64,000 nt of DNA from Corynebacterium sp. TAE3-ERU16 (GCF_019209935.1 NZ_JAHUTN010000007.1:1-64000), one strand, 5' to 3'. Positions 25,060 through 34,362 are shown, counted from the stretch's first letter. Program-made: numbers and translations. The notes: generated by a model not told the origin, from the letters alone.

Positions 25060-28000
25060 CTAGCCCCGGGCGTTGGTGCGTCGACGGCCGGTGACGAAAG
25101 CGGTGACGGCGATGAGGATGACCAGGGCGAGGAAGCCGAGGGCGATCCACATCTTGGTGGAGGAGCTGGTGGGGGTGCCGGTTGTCTCCTGTGCCTCCGT
25201 CGAGGTGTCGGGGGCGTCTGTTTCGGTCGCCTCCCAGCGTCCGGCGAGGTTGATTCCGGCACCGTCGGTGTCCAGGTCGAGGGCGTTGGCGATGACGTAG
25301 TGGATGTCGGTCTGGTCGATCTGCCCGACGACATTGGCGGCCCCGGGGCCTTCGGCGGCTACCCGCAGCTGGGCCCCGGTGTGGGTCTGGGAACCGAGTG
25401 CCTCTTCGTCGTCGTTCGACTTGGCGGTGGCGTAGTTGACGGTCATCTCGTCACCGTCGGCGGTGACCAGCTTGGTGGTGCGTCCGGCGGTCGCCCGGTC
25501 GTTCGCGGTGATCTGCGAGGTGTGGGCGTGGTCGGCGGTGGTGATGATGAGGGTCGGTTCGCCGGATTCCCGGACCCAGTCGCGGGCCGCCCGGATCGCG
25601 TCATCGAGCTGCTGCGCCTCGCCGATCTGGCCGCAGATGTCCGCGTCGTGGTCGGCCTTGTCGACGGACGCGGACTCGATCTGGACGAGGAATCCGTTGT
25701 CGTTGCGCAGCAGGTCGAGCGCCTTGGTGGTCATCTGCGCGAGGGTGGGCACCTCGTCACCGCGTTCGGGGTTCTCGGTGCAGCGCACACCCTGCCCGAC
25801 GGCGGGTTCGACGGTCGGGATGCTCTGCTCCCAGACCCGGGGCAGGTTGCCCTCGGCGAAGATGCCGAGGACCGGGGCGTCCTGGTCGGCCTCCTTGACG
25901 GCGTCGAGTTCGTCGGCGGAGGTGACGACGGTGAAGCCCTGACTGCGGGCGTTGTCGAGGACGGAGTCACCCTTGGTCCAGGTGTGTCCGTCCCAGTCGC
26001 CACCGGCCTGGACGGTCTGCTCGAGGTACTTCGCTCCGCCGCCGAGGGTGATGTCGGCCCGGGTGTCGATGAGCTGCTCGGAGATGGAGCCGAGGCCACC
26101 GTACTCGCGGAACTGCTTCTCGAAGCCCTCGCCCTGGCAGGTCCTGTTGTTCTTGTCGTATTCCGGTCCGTAGCACTTGCGGTTGAGTGCGTGGCTGCCG
26201 ACCGCCGCCGGGGTGGCGTCCTGGATCTCGGCGGTGGTGACGTTGCCGGTCTTCAGTCCCTTCGCCTTGGCCAGCTCGATGATGTTGGGCACCGGGGTGC
26301 CGTCGACCCTGATGCCGAGTCCACCGTTGTAGGTCTTGGTGCCGGTGGCCCAGCCGGTGGCCGACGCCGCGGAGTCGGTGACGTAGGTGGGACCGCCGAG
26401 CTCGGGGTCGAGCGCGAACGTCGTGTAGTAGCCGGTATAGGGCAGCGCATCGATCCCGGGTAGCCGCCCGTTCGCTCCATGGAGGTAGTTGCGGGCCGAG
26501 GTGATCTCGCTGTCCCCCATGCCGTCGCCGATGAACAGGATCACGTTCTTCGCCTTCTCGTCGTCGAGGCCCTGTCCCTCCTTCGCGAACTGGGCGCAGT
26601 CGCCCGGGCCGGAGACGTACCCGTCGTCGCCGACCCTGTAGCAGGTGACGAGGGGGTCAGCCGGCGTGTTGCGGTCGCCTGTTCCCGGTTTGTAGGTGGT
26701 GGCGGATTTCTCCGTGGGAACGGACGCCCCGATGGTGGGGACGTCGTTGATCCGCAGGGCGTTGGCGACGGTGAAGAAGAGGTCGGTCTGGTCGGTCTGT
26801 CCGATCACGTTCTCCTCACCGGGCCCGTAGGCGGCGACGCGGAGCTGCGAGCCGTTGTGCTGCTGGGAAGCCTTCGGGTTGTCCGCGAGCTCCTGCAGCG
26901 GGAGGCTGCCGTAGGCGATGGTCTGTGAGGAGCCTTCCCCGGTGCGCAGGCGTGTGGTCGCGGCGACGGAGTCCTGTCCGTCGTAGATGATCTCGGTGGA
27001 GTGGGCGTGGTCGGCGGTGACGACGACGAGGGTGTTGCCGTCCTTCTTCGCGAAGTCGAGCGCGGCTTTCACGGTCTCGTCGAGGCGTTCGACCTCACCG
27101 ATCATGCCGCAGGCGTCGGCGGCGTGGGAGCGCTTGTCGATGGAGGCGGCCTCGACCTGGAGCAGGAATCCCTTGTCCGACTCCGGATCATCGAGGAGCT
27201 CGATGGCCTTCGTCATCATGTCGACGAGTTCGGGCTGTCCCCCGGTGTCCTGGGCCTCGCACTCCATGGGGCGGCCGGATCCGCCGTCGGCGGTGGCCTT
27301 GGATGGGGCGTAGCGGGTGATCATGTTTCCGTCGTCGAACAGTCCGAGCACCGGGGTGTTCTGGTCGGCGGCGGTGACGGAGTCGAGTTCCGTTGCCGTA
27401 CGGATGACGGTGAAGCCGTTGTCAGCGGCGTTGTCCAGCACCGTTTTTCCGGCGGTCCAGGTGGTCGTGGTGGGCAGGAACGGTGATCTGCCCTCCCCCG
27501 CGTGGATGACCTCCTGGTCGAATGCCGCCAGGCCACCGCCGAGGGTGACGTCGGGGCGGGCGTCGACGATCTGTTCGGCGATGGACCCGAGTCCACCGTT
27601 GTGCCGGTACTGGGCGGCGAACGCCTCCCCCTGGCAGGCCTTGGAGTTCTCCTCCTCCTGCGGACCGTAGCACTTGCGGTTGAAGGCGTGGGCGACGAAT
27701 GCGGCCGGGGTGGCGTCCTCGATCTCCGAGGTGCTGACGTTGCCGGTGCGCATCCCGGCCTTCTTGGCCTTCTCGAGGAGGTTCTCCACCGGCTTCTGCT
27801 CGAGGTCGACGCCGATGGCGCCGTTGTAGGTCTTGATGCCCGTCGTCCAGGAGGTCGCCGATGCCGCGGAGTCGGTGACGTAGTTGAAGGAGCCGTCCCG
27901 GTCCACGGAGTGGTGGGTGTAGGCACCGGTGGAGGTGAAGGCGTCCAGCCCCTCGAAACGGCCGGCGGCACCCTTGAGATAGTTGCGGGCGGCGGTGATC

Positions 28001-28323
28001 TCCTGCTGCCCCATGCCGTCACCGATGATGAGGATGACGTTCCTGGCGTGATTCTCGGTCCGTTTCTGCCCGACGGTTCCGAACTGGGCGCACTCGCCGG
28101 GTTTCAGTGCGCGGACCGTTCCGTCCTCGGCGATGGGATTGCACTTCTCCGGGCCGTTGTACTGACCTCCCGGTCCGGTGACCGGAGCTTTCTCAGCGGC
28201 GGGGACCCGCTCGGGGTCTGCACCCGCGCTGACGGGGAGGACGACCGCGAGGGCCGCGGTGAGGAGGGCCCCCACGACGGCGCGTGTCGCTTGTTTCTGT
28301 GTTCGGCGTTCCTTGGCGGTCAT
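25060..28323 (-). CDS. Tandem double-domain alkaline phosphatase, exported and membrane-anchored
   Basis: A 1087-residue protein, about twice the length of PhoA. A signal peptide (about 1-34) is followed by two PhoA-like domains and a C-terminal helix (1058-1078) with a basic tail. Domain 1 (about 92-530) has GDGMG (Asp102), nucleophile Ser152 in DSAAS, Glu391/Asp396/His400, Asp438/His439 in TADHAH, and His489. Domain 2 (about 590-1017) has GDGMG (Asp600), Ser651, Glu883/Asp888/His892, Asp931 with TADHAH, and His981. Both active sites therefore look complete. Each copy has a short Cys-containing leader (GECAQFG / GDCAQFA). It would release phosphate outside the cell. GGAAAG precedes ATG 28323. 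First gene of a three-gene operon. Confidence 0.92.
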   Translation of the reverse strand: MTAKERRTQKQATRAVVGALLTAALAVVLPVSAGADPERVPAAEKAPVTGPGGQYNGPEKCNPIAEDGTVRALKPGECAQFGTVGQKRTENHARNVILIIGDGMGQQEITAARNYLKGAAGRFEGLDAFTSTGAYTHHSVDRDGSFNYVTDSAASATSWTTGIKTYNGAIGVDLEQKPVENLLEKAKKAGMRTGNVSTSEIEDATPAAFVAHAFNRKCYGPQEEENSKACQGEAFAAQYRHNGGLGSIAEQIVDARPDVTLGGGLAAFDQEVIHAGEGRSPFLPTTTTWTAGKTVLDNAADNGFTVIRTATELDSVTAADQNTPVLGLFDDGNMITRYAPSKATADGGSGRPMECEAQDTGGQPELVDMMTKAIELLDDPESDKGFLLQVEAASIDKRSHAADACGMIGEVERLDETVKAALDFAKKDGNTLVVVTADHAHSTEIIYDGQDSVAATTRLRTGEGSSQTIAYGSLPLQELADNPKASQQHNGSQLRVAAYGPGEENVIGQTDQTDLFFTVANALRINDVPTIGASVPTEKSATTYKPGTGDRNTPADPLVTCYRVGDDGYVSGPGDCAQFAKEGQGLDDEKAKNVILFIGDGMGDSEITSARNYLHGANGRLPGIDALPYTGYYTTFALDPELGGPTYVTDSAASATGWATGTKTYNGGLGIRVDGTPVPNIIELAKAKGLKTGNVTTAEIQDATPAAVGSHALNRKCYGPEYDKNNRTCQGEGFEKQFREYGGLGSISEQLIDTRADITLGGGAKYLEQTVQAGGDWDGHTWTKGDSVLDNARSQGFTVVTSADELDAVKEADQDAPVLGIFAEGNLPRVWEQSIPTVEPAVGQGVRCTENPERGDEVPTLAQMTTKALDLLRNDNGFLVQIESASVDKADHDADICGQIGEAQQLDDAIRAARDWVRESGEPTLIITTADHAHTSQITANDRATAGRTTKLVTADGDEMTVNYATAKSNDDEEALGSQTHTGAQLRVAAEGPGAANVVGQIDQTDIHYVIANALDLDTDGAGINLAGRWEATETDAPDTSTEAQETTGTPTSSSTKMWIALGFLALVILIAVTAFVTGRRRTNARG

Positions 28324-28619
28324 GTGTCAGGCTTTCCGTGTCGGAGATGGCGGAACTGAGGGACGATGCGGATCTCTCGTCGTTTCGGGACTCCATCAGT
28401 CGACCACCCCAGGGTTAACCGACCGTAAAAGGCACGGGATCCGGGTACCCAACATCGCGTGAACAGCAGCAGAATGCACGCCCGGAGGACCACCATCGGA
28501 ACACTGTTGAAAACAGTACCCGATAATCCTCCGTTTGGCCACGTTCCGGGCCCCGGCGCGCACCGTGACCGGTGCAGAACGTGGCGCGGCGCGTCCGGAC
28601 GGGGACGACGACTACGGGT
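28324..28619. other. Gene-free stretch upstream of the alkaline phosphatase
   Basis: About 296 bases that hold the phosphatase promoter and the end of the AraC gene message. I see GGTTAACC (a short palindrome near 28413) and an AT-richer part around 28500, but no convincing Pho box. Confidence 0.4.
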
Positions 28620-30092
28620 TCACGCATCCGGGGGCCGGGAATCAACCGGCGGCCCGGGGCGGGCGGGGACCACGACGGGTTCGTCCGCCAGTACGGGCCC
28701 CGGCCGGGCACCGGTCAATTGCGCGTACCGCTTGGGGGTCATACCGTGCTCGGCGAGGAACGCCCTGGTGAACGCGGCGGCATGGGAGTAACGCAGGGTG
28801 CGCGCCGTTTCCGTGGGACTCCTGCCCTGCGCCAGGAGTATGCGGGCGAGGGTCATCCGACGGACATAGCTGTGGCGCTGACGGCTGACCCCGTCGCCAC
28901 GGACACACGCCCGCTGGCCGGATCGGTTGATCTCCCCCGCAGGTGGCTCCTCACGGGCACCGGGGACACTCCGGAAGATGTCGTCGTGACGGGCCCCCTC
29001 GACCGTTATGTGCGTGTACGTGGAGACCACCGTTCGCAGCAGATCGACGGGAGCGAAGCCGGAGAAATCGACGACGGTGGGCACCCGTGCCGCACCGGCG
29101 GACCCGTTGCCGTCGGGGTACCGGAACCCGAGCGGGAGTAGTAGTGTGCCCGCCTCCATCGCCACATGGACCGCGACGCCGGCGGGAAGCACCACCCCCT
29201 GGCCCTCCACGATGCCGATGGTGCACCGGTCCGTGGTGACGGTGGCCCGCCCGGTGACCAACCAGACGACGATGTCCCCACCATTGATGTTGAGCCAGGT
29301 CTCATTTTCCGGCACACCGGGGTCGTCCAACCTGATCTCACCGACGGAAGCCCGTCCGCCCCCGGAGAGTGCGGCGACCGGAGTGGTCCCCGTCTCGGCA
29401 CGGTAGGCACGGATGAGTTCACTCGCGCCCGGGTATCCGGTGGCATGGGCCGCGAACTGCAGGCCACGACCACGCGCGATGAGGGCGACGGCCTCGTTGA
29501 GCCGGACCCGGGTGATCCACCGGCTGACGCTCAACGTGGTTTCCGCGCGGAATCTCCGCTGCAGTGTCCGCACGGACACGCCGGCGATGTCCGCGAGTTG
29601 CGCAACACTGTGGTTGACGGAGAGATCGGCCATGACCGTCCCTGCCACGGCGGTCGCCTCCGCCGAGAGCGGTTGCGGAGCCACGGGCACCGGCACCGCA
29701 TCGGACTGGGCGGCGATGATCTCCGCGACGAGACACCGCAGGAAGTCGGTGCGTTCCACATCGGGCCTCAGATACCCCAGGTTCTGGGCGAACTCGAACA
29801 GAAGACGCAGCCGGAGCTGTTCCGGCAGAGCGGCGACAGCGGTTCGGGTGGACACCGCGACCGCCAGCTCTCCCGGAAGCTCGACGGGGATGACCACAGC
29901 ATCCTCGCCGCCACGGATCCTGTAGCGCAGACCCGCGGCGATGAGCATCACCTGTCCGGCCGACAACCGGGTCGTCCCCACCGCCGTATCCACACCGGCG
30001 GTTCCGGCGTAGACCCACACGATGAGCGCGCGTCTGGCACACCGGGAGCTCCCCTCGACCGGACCTCTGCGGACCCGTTGCGGGACCGTCAT
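28620..30092 (-). CDS. AraC-family regulator with two sensor-HTH units in one chain
   Basis: A 490-residue protein, longer than the usual 260-330. Unit 1: cupin-like sensor (about 20-135) and an AraC DNA-binding domain (about 150-240) with VRTLQRRFRAE and FAAHATGYPGASELIRAYRAETG. Unit 2: a second cupin-like segment (about 250-325) and a second AraC domain (about 385-460) with RHSYVRRMTLARILL and ARTLRYSHAAAFTRAF. The first helix-turn-helix of the second domain is weakly conserved. ATG 30092 has a strong GGAGAGGAGGGG site. It is divergent from the siderophore operon and likely controls it, perhaps with the siderophore as signal. Confidence 0.85.
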   Translation of the reverse strand: MTVPQRVRRGPVEGSSRCARRALIVWVYAGTAGVDTAVGTTRLSAGQVMLIAAGLRYRIRGGEDAVVIPVELPGELAVAVSTRTAVAALPEQLRLRLLFEFAQNLGYLRPDVERTDFLRCLVAEIIAAQSDAVPVPVAPQPLSAEATAVAGTVMADLSVNHSVAQLADIAGVSVRTLQRRFRAETTLSVSRWITRVRLNEAVALIARGRGLQFAAHATGYPGASELIRAYRAETGTTPVAALSGGGRASVGEIRLDDPGVPENETWLNINGGDIVVWLVTGRATVTTDRCTIGIVEGQGVVLPAGVAVHVAMEAGTLLLPLGFRYPDGNGSAGAARVPTVVDFSGFAPVDLLRTVVSTYTHITVEGARHDDIFRSVPGAREEPPAGEINRSGQRACVRGDGVSRQRHSYVRRMTLARILLAQGRSPTETARTLRYSHAAAFTRAFLAEHGMTPKRYAQLTGARPGPVLADEPVVVPARPGPPVDSRPPDA

Positions 30093-30203
30093 CGTCCCCT
30101 CCTCTCCCCGTCCGTCGCCGAACCAACCACCAGCTGCGGTACGACCCCACGACGATGTTAAAAACTTGACGCCTCGAGCCGACCGAAGCCCGACACCCCA
30201 TCC

Positions 30204-30222
30204 TAAGGTTAGGCCAACCTTC
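30204..30222. promoter_or_regulatory. DtxR-type iron box between AraC gene and siderophore operon
   Basis: TAAGGTTAGGCCAACCTTC matches the 19-base DtxR consensus at about 15 positions, including the core AGGTTAG and AACCT arms. It is 107 bases before the binding-protein start and 111 bases before the AraC start, so iron-loaded DtxR could repress one or both directions. Confidence 0.85.
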
Positions 30223-30329
30223 CGTTCACTTCCCGCCGTCCGTCCCCCCGTGCCGACACATTTCCCGTCGCCGACGCGGGAGACGGTGGGTGAGGACCAA
30301 TTCGACAACGACAGGGGTGTGATCAACCG

Positions 30330-31367
30330 ATGGTGAAGATGGCCAGGCACGCGACCACCGTGCTCACCGTGGCGGCACTGGGTGTGGCCACCATGACCGG
30401 ATGCTCCGGAGGGGACGGGGCCACGACGCCCGACACGACACCGGCGACCTCGGGCACGACAGACAGCTCCGGGGCATCGGCCGCGGAGGCGGCGGCGTTC
30501 CCCCGCACGGTGACCGACGCCAGGGGTGAGGTCACCATCGAGGAGAAGCCGCAGCGCATCGTCTCGACGTCGCCGTCGATGACCGGGACACTGCTGGCGC
30601 TGGGGGTTCCGGTCGTGGCCACCGCCGCGGCACCCGTCACGGATCTGACCGACGACGACGGATTCTTCATGCAGTGGGCCGAGATCGCCCACGAGCGTGG
30701 GGTGGAGGTCGCGTACCCGCGTCTCGACATCAACCTGGACGCCGTCGACTCCTTCGATCCGGATCTGATCATCGGTTCGGTCGTCGGCGGGGACGCCGTG
30801 AACGACGAGTACGCGCAGCTGCAGGACATAACGACGACGGTGATGGTCGACTACCTCGACATGTCCTGGCAGGAGCAGACCCGCATGCTGGGGGAGGTCA
30901 CGGGCACCGGGGAGAAGGCCGAGGAACTCATCGCCGACTACGAGGAGAAGGTGGAGCGGGCCGCGGCCGAGATCACCCCGCCCGCCGAGCCCGCGGTCGT
31001 GGGCTTCTACCGCGCGGCGGAGGGGCTCGCGGTTCCGGGTCCGGACACCCAGCACGGCCAGATCCTGCAGGACCTGGGTATCACCGTCACCGACGTCCCC
31101 GAGGAGACGTCGACGAAGGTGCGACCCGACATGCGCATGGTCAGCCGGGAGAACATGGCTGCGGCGCTGGCCGACGTCGGCAGCGTCTTCCTCATGCAGA
31201 CGGGAACCGAGTCACCGGTCGCCGCGTTCTCCGGGGACCCGCTGGTTTCCACGGCCCCCGCCGTCGAGAACGCCAACGTCTTCGTCTTCGGCGAGTACTC
31301 CTGGCGCCTGGACTACTACTCGGCGCTGCTCACCATCGACTCCCTCGTCGAACAGCTGACCGGCTAG
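30330..31367 (+). CDS. Ferric-siderophore-binding lipoprotein
   Basis: A 345-residue class III periplasmic binding protein. The signal peptide ends in a lipobox MTGC (Cys about 25), followed by a Thr/Ser-rich linker and then the FecB/FepB fold, starting near FPRTVTDARGEVTIEEKPQRIVS. The signature DPDLIIGS is near 145. It captures a ferric siderophore outside the membrane for the two permeases that follow. ATG 30330 lies 10 bases after AGGGGTG; ATG 30339 is an alternative. Same order as the DtxR-controlled irp1-type operons of corynebacteria. Confidence 0.9.
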   Translation: MVKMARHATTVLTVAALGVATMTGCSGGDGATTPDTTPATSGTTDSSGASAAEAAAFPRTVTDARGEVTIEEKPQRIVSTSPSMTGTLLALGVPVVATAAAPVTDLTDDDGFFMQWAEIAHERGVEVAYPRLDINLDAVDSFDPDLIIGSVVGGDAVNDEYAQLQDITTTVMVDYLDMSWQEQTRMLGEVTGTGEKAEELIADYEEKVERAAAEITPPAEPAVVGFYRAAEGLAVPGPDTQHGQILQDLGITVTDVPEETSTKVRPDMRMVSRENMAAALADVGSVFLMQTGTESPVAAFSGDPLVSTAPAVENANVFVFGEYSWRLDYYSALLTIDSLVEQLTG

Positions 31368-31383
31368 TTCAGCACAGTCCACC

Positions 31384-32418
31384 ATGCCGATCCCCCTCCC
31401 GCACGACCGCCCCCGTACCCACCGGGGCCGCATGTGGGCCGTGATCTGCGGAAGCCTCACCGTCATGTTCGTCGCTACCCTCGCCGGACTGTTCACCGGT
31501 TCGCATCCGGTTGAGCCGTCCGTGGTCATCGGTGCCGTCACCGCCTTCGACCCGACGGACCCCGACCATCTCATCGTCGTGAGATCGCGCCTTCCCCGGA
31601 TCGCGCTGGGGCTGGTCGTGGGCCTGTGCCTCGGGCTCGCCGGAGGACTCGTGCAGGCGCTGACGCGAAATCCGCTCGCCGATCCCGGCATCCTCGGGAT
31701 CAACGCGGGGGCGTCCCTGGCCGTGTGCGTCGCCATCGGGTACGTCGGAGTCACCGACGTGTCCGGGTACGTGTGGTGGGCCTTCGCCGGAGCAGGCGTC
31801 GTGTCCGTGGTGGTCTACCTGCTGGGTTCGGTACCCGGGGGCGCGGCGTCCCCGGCGCGGCTCGCGCTCGCGGGCGCGGCGATCACCATGGCCTTGAGTT
31901 CGGTCATCTCGATGATCCTGCTCAGCAACTACACCATCTTCGAGCACTTCCGGTTCTGGGCGATCGGTTCTCTCCAGGGCAGGGGACCGGATGTACTGAC
32001 GGCCGTGCTGCCGTTCGTCGCCGTCGGCTGTGCCCTCGCCCTCCTGCTGGCCCGCCCCCTCAACGCCATGGGTCTGGGGGACGAGTCCGCGGTGGGCCTC
32101 GGTGTACGGATCGGCCTGGTCCGTCTGACCACCGCGGTCGCGGTGGTCATGCTGGCCGGCGCGGCGACCGCCGCGGCCGGACCGATCTCCTTCGTGGGTC
32201 TGGCTGCGCCGCACCTCGCGCGGAGACTGACCGGACCGGACAACCGGGTTCTCATCCCGGCGATCATGGCGATCGGACCGGCTCTGCTGGTGGCCACGGA
32301 TGTCGCCGGCAAGGTGATCATCGCCCCCGCGGAACTGCAGACGGGCATCGCCACCGCACTGCTCGGCGGGCCGGTGTTCATCGCGCTGGTGCGCTCGCGG
32401 AAGGCGGTGGGCCTGTGA
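31384..32418 (+). CDS. Ferric-siderophore ABC permease, FecCD family (first subunit)
   Basis: A 344-residue permease with about nine to ten helices. The FecCD hallmarks RLPRIALGLVVGLCLGLAGG, NPLADPGILGINAG and the coupling region GPISFVGLAAPHLARRLTG are all present. It pairs with the next gene to form the membrane channel. It starts 16 bases after the binding protein, and its stop overlaps the second permease start (GTGA). Confidence 0.92.
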   Translation: MPIPLPHDRPRTHRGRMWAVICGSLTVMFVATLAGLFTGSHPVEPSVVIGAVTAFDPTDPDHLIVVRSRLPRIALGLVVGLCLGLAGGLVQALTRNPLADPGILGINAGASLAVCVAIGYVGVTDVSGYVWWAFAGAGVVSVVVYLLGSVPGGAASPARLALAGAAITMALSSVISMILLSNYTIFEHFRFWAIGSLQGRGPDVLTAVLPFVAVGCALALLLARPLNAMGLGDESAVGLGVRIGLVRLTTAVAVVMLAGAATAAAGPISFVGLAAPHLARRLTGPDNRVLIPAIMAIGPALLVATDVAGKVIIAPAELQTGIATALLGGPVFIALVRSRKAVGL

Positions 32419-33473
32419 GTCCGTCAGATCGGAGGATCAGTGGCTCGGTGATCCACGCCGTACGCATCGGTCCGGTGTCGGTCACCTACTCCCCGAGGGC
32501 AGCCGTCGTCGGTGTACTCGGACTGGTCGTCCTCGCCGCCGTCATCCTCTTCGCCCTGATGTCCGTCCGTGCCGATCTCTCGCCCGAACAGACCCTGCGG
32601 GCCGTCCTCGGCGACGGTGACGCGCGATCGATCCGGTCCGTCCGGTCACGGGCCCTGCCCCGGGCGCTGACGGCGGCGTGCGTCGGCGGCCTGCTCGGTG
32701 TGTCCGGCGCGGTGTTCCAGTCCCTGAGCCGCAATGTCCTGGGCTCCCCGGACATCATCGGGTTCACCGCGGGTGCCGCCACAGCCGCGGGCCTGACCAT
32801 CCTGTTCGTGTCCCCCGACGTGCTACCCGTCGCACTCGCCGCAGCGACAGGCGGCCTGCTCACGGCGGCGATCGTCTACACGCTCGCCCGGACCCGCGGA
32901 TCCGCGAACGGGATCCGGCTGGTCCTCGTCGGAATCGGTGTCGCCGCGACGGTGTCGGCGGTCCTGGACCTCATGCTGCTGACCGCGGACATCCGTCTCG
33001 CGACACAGGTGCAGGACTGGCGCGCCGGATCGCTGTCCGGCCGCGGCTGGGAGCACGCCCGCTCGGTGCTTCTCGCGACGGTAGTCCTCATCCCCGGTCT
33101 GACGGTGCTGCGGCGTGGTGTGGACGCCATCGAGCTCGGTGACTCCGCGGCATCCGGCCTCGGTGTGCCGGTGGAACGCACCCGGTTCACCGCGATCATC
33201 CTCGCGACGCTGGCCGCCTGCACCGCGACGGCCGTCGCCGGCCCGATCGCGTTCATCGCGCTGGCCGGCCCCCACATCGCACGATTCATCACCCGCATCC
33301 CCGGGGTCACGATCCTGCACTCCTTCGTCACGGGCGCGGTGCTGCTCCTGCTCGCCGACCACGCGACCCAGCACATCGACATCGGCCTGCGCGCCCCGGT
33401 CGGGCTCGTCACCGGTGTTCTCGGCGGCGCGTACCTCCTGATACTGCTCACCCGATCATCGACGAGGACGTGA
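32415..33473 (+). CDS. Ferric-siderophore ABC permease, FecCD family (second subunit)
   Basis: A 352-residue FecCD permease. It shows RALPRALTAACVGGLLGVSG, a degenerate form of the usual NPLA motif (NVLGSPDIIGFTAG), and GPIAFIALAGPHIARFI. GTG 32415 overlaps the preceding stop; a much longer open frame exists upstream but it runs through the first permease in another frame and is not real. Forms a heterodimer with the first permease. Confidence 0.92.
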   Translation: MSPSDRRISGSVIHAVRIGPVSVTYSPRAAVVGVLGLVVLAAVILFALMSVRADLSPEQTLRAVLGDGDARSIRSVRSRALPRALTAACVGGLLGVSGAVFQSLSRNVLGSPDIIGFTAGAATAAGLTILFVSPDVLPVALAAATGGLLTAAIVYTLARTRGSANGIRLVLVGIGVAATVSAVLDLMLLTADIRLATQVQDWRAGSLSGRGWEHARSVLLATVVLIPGLTVLRRGVDAIELGDSAASGLGVPVERTRFTAIILATLAACTATAVAGPIAFIALAGPHIARFITRIPGVTILHSFVTGAVLLLLADHATQHIDIGLRAPVGLVTGVLGGAYLLILLTRSSTRT

Positions 33474-33477
33474 CACG

Positions 33478-34362
33478 ATGACGCGCACCCCACACCACCC
33501 GCTCCCCGACCACCGGCCGGCCCACGGTCGGGACACGGACCCGCCGGAACCGGTGCGCCTCGCGCTGGAGAACGTGACCGTCGGCTACGACAGGGACGCC
33601 ATCATCCGCGACCTCAGTCTGGATCTCCCGCACCGGGAGTTCACCGCGATCATCGGTCCCAACGGATGCGGCAAATCGACGCTGCTGAAGACCTTCTCCC
33701 GGATGCTGAAACCCACCCGGGGCCGCGTTCTCCTCGACGGAGCGGACATGTCCCGGATTTCGACGAAGCGTATCGCCCGGGCCGTCGGTGTACTCCCCCA
33801 GTCCCCGGTCCACCCGCAGGGCATCACCGTCGCCGACCTCGTCAGCAGGGGCCGCTACCCGCACCAGCACATCCTGTCCCAGTTCTCCGCCGCCGATGAA
33901 CGCGCGGTCGACGACGCCCTCATCCGCACCGGGCTCGCGGATCTCGCCGGAGAACGCCTCGACGAGCTCTCCGGCGGGCAGCGGCAACGGGCCTGGATCG
34001 CGATGGTGCTGGCCCAGGACACACGGGTCATGCTGCTCGACGAGCCGACCACGTTCCTCGACGTCTCCACACAGACCGACGTCCTCGACCTGTGTGCCGC
34101 CCTGCACTCGCGGGGCCGGACACTCGTCGCGGTCCTGCACGACCTGAACATGGCCGCACGCTACGCGACCCACATCATCGCCATGAAGAGCGGTCGCGTC
34201 GTCACCCGGGGAAATCCCGACGACGTGTTCACCCTCGACGTGCTCCGCGAGGTCTTCGACCTCGACGCCCGCATCCTGCGGGATCCGGACACCGGCAGGC
34301 CCCTCATCGTGCCCCGCGCCCGCAGCGGCGGCGCAGGAGGTGGGCCACCGGCGAGCAACTGA
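33478..34362 (+). CDS. Ferric-siderophore ABC ATPase
   Basis: A 294-residue FepC-type ATPase. Walker A is GPNGCGKST (about 59-67), the signature LSGGQRQRAWIA (about 161-172) and Walker B VMLLDEPTTFLD (about 182-193), with the H-loop VLHDLN near 220. The N-terminal 25 residues are an unusual His/Pro-rich tail (HHPLPDHRPAHG). It starts 4 bases after the second permease. Confidence 0.93.
   Translation: MTRTPHHPLPDHRPAHGRDTDPPEPVRLALENVTVGYDRDAIIRDLSLDLPHREFTAIIGPNGCGKSTLLKTFSRMLKPTRGRVLLDGADMSRISTKRIARAVGVLPQSPVHPQGITVADLVSRGRYPHQHILSQFSAADERAVDDALIRTGLADLAGERLDELSGGQRQRAWIAMVLAQDTRVMLLDEPTTFLDVSTQTDVLDLCAALHSRGRTLVAVLHDLNMAARYATHIIAMKSGRVVTRGNPDDVFTLDVLREVFDLDARILRDPDTGRPLIVPRARSGGAGGGPPASN

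Noticed and set aside
30093..31055. Long leftward open frame extending the AraC protein to 811 residues
   Set aside because: It runs antisense through the siderophore-binding gene, has no domain, and the strong ribosome site before ATG 30092 marks the true start.
31626..32414. Extension of the second permease to 615 residues
   Set aside because: The extra part is Arg/Pro-rich and lies in a shadow frame of the first permease; GTG 32415 overlaps the previous stop as expected.
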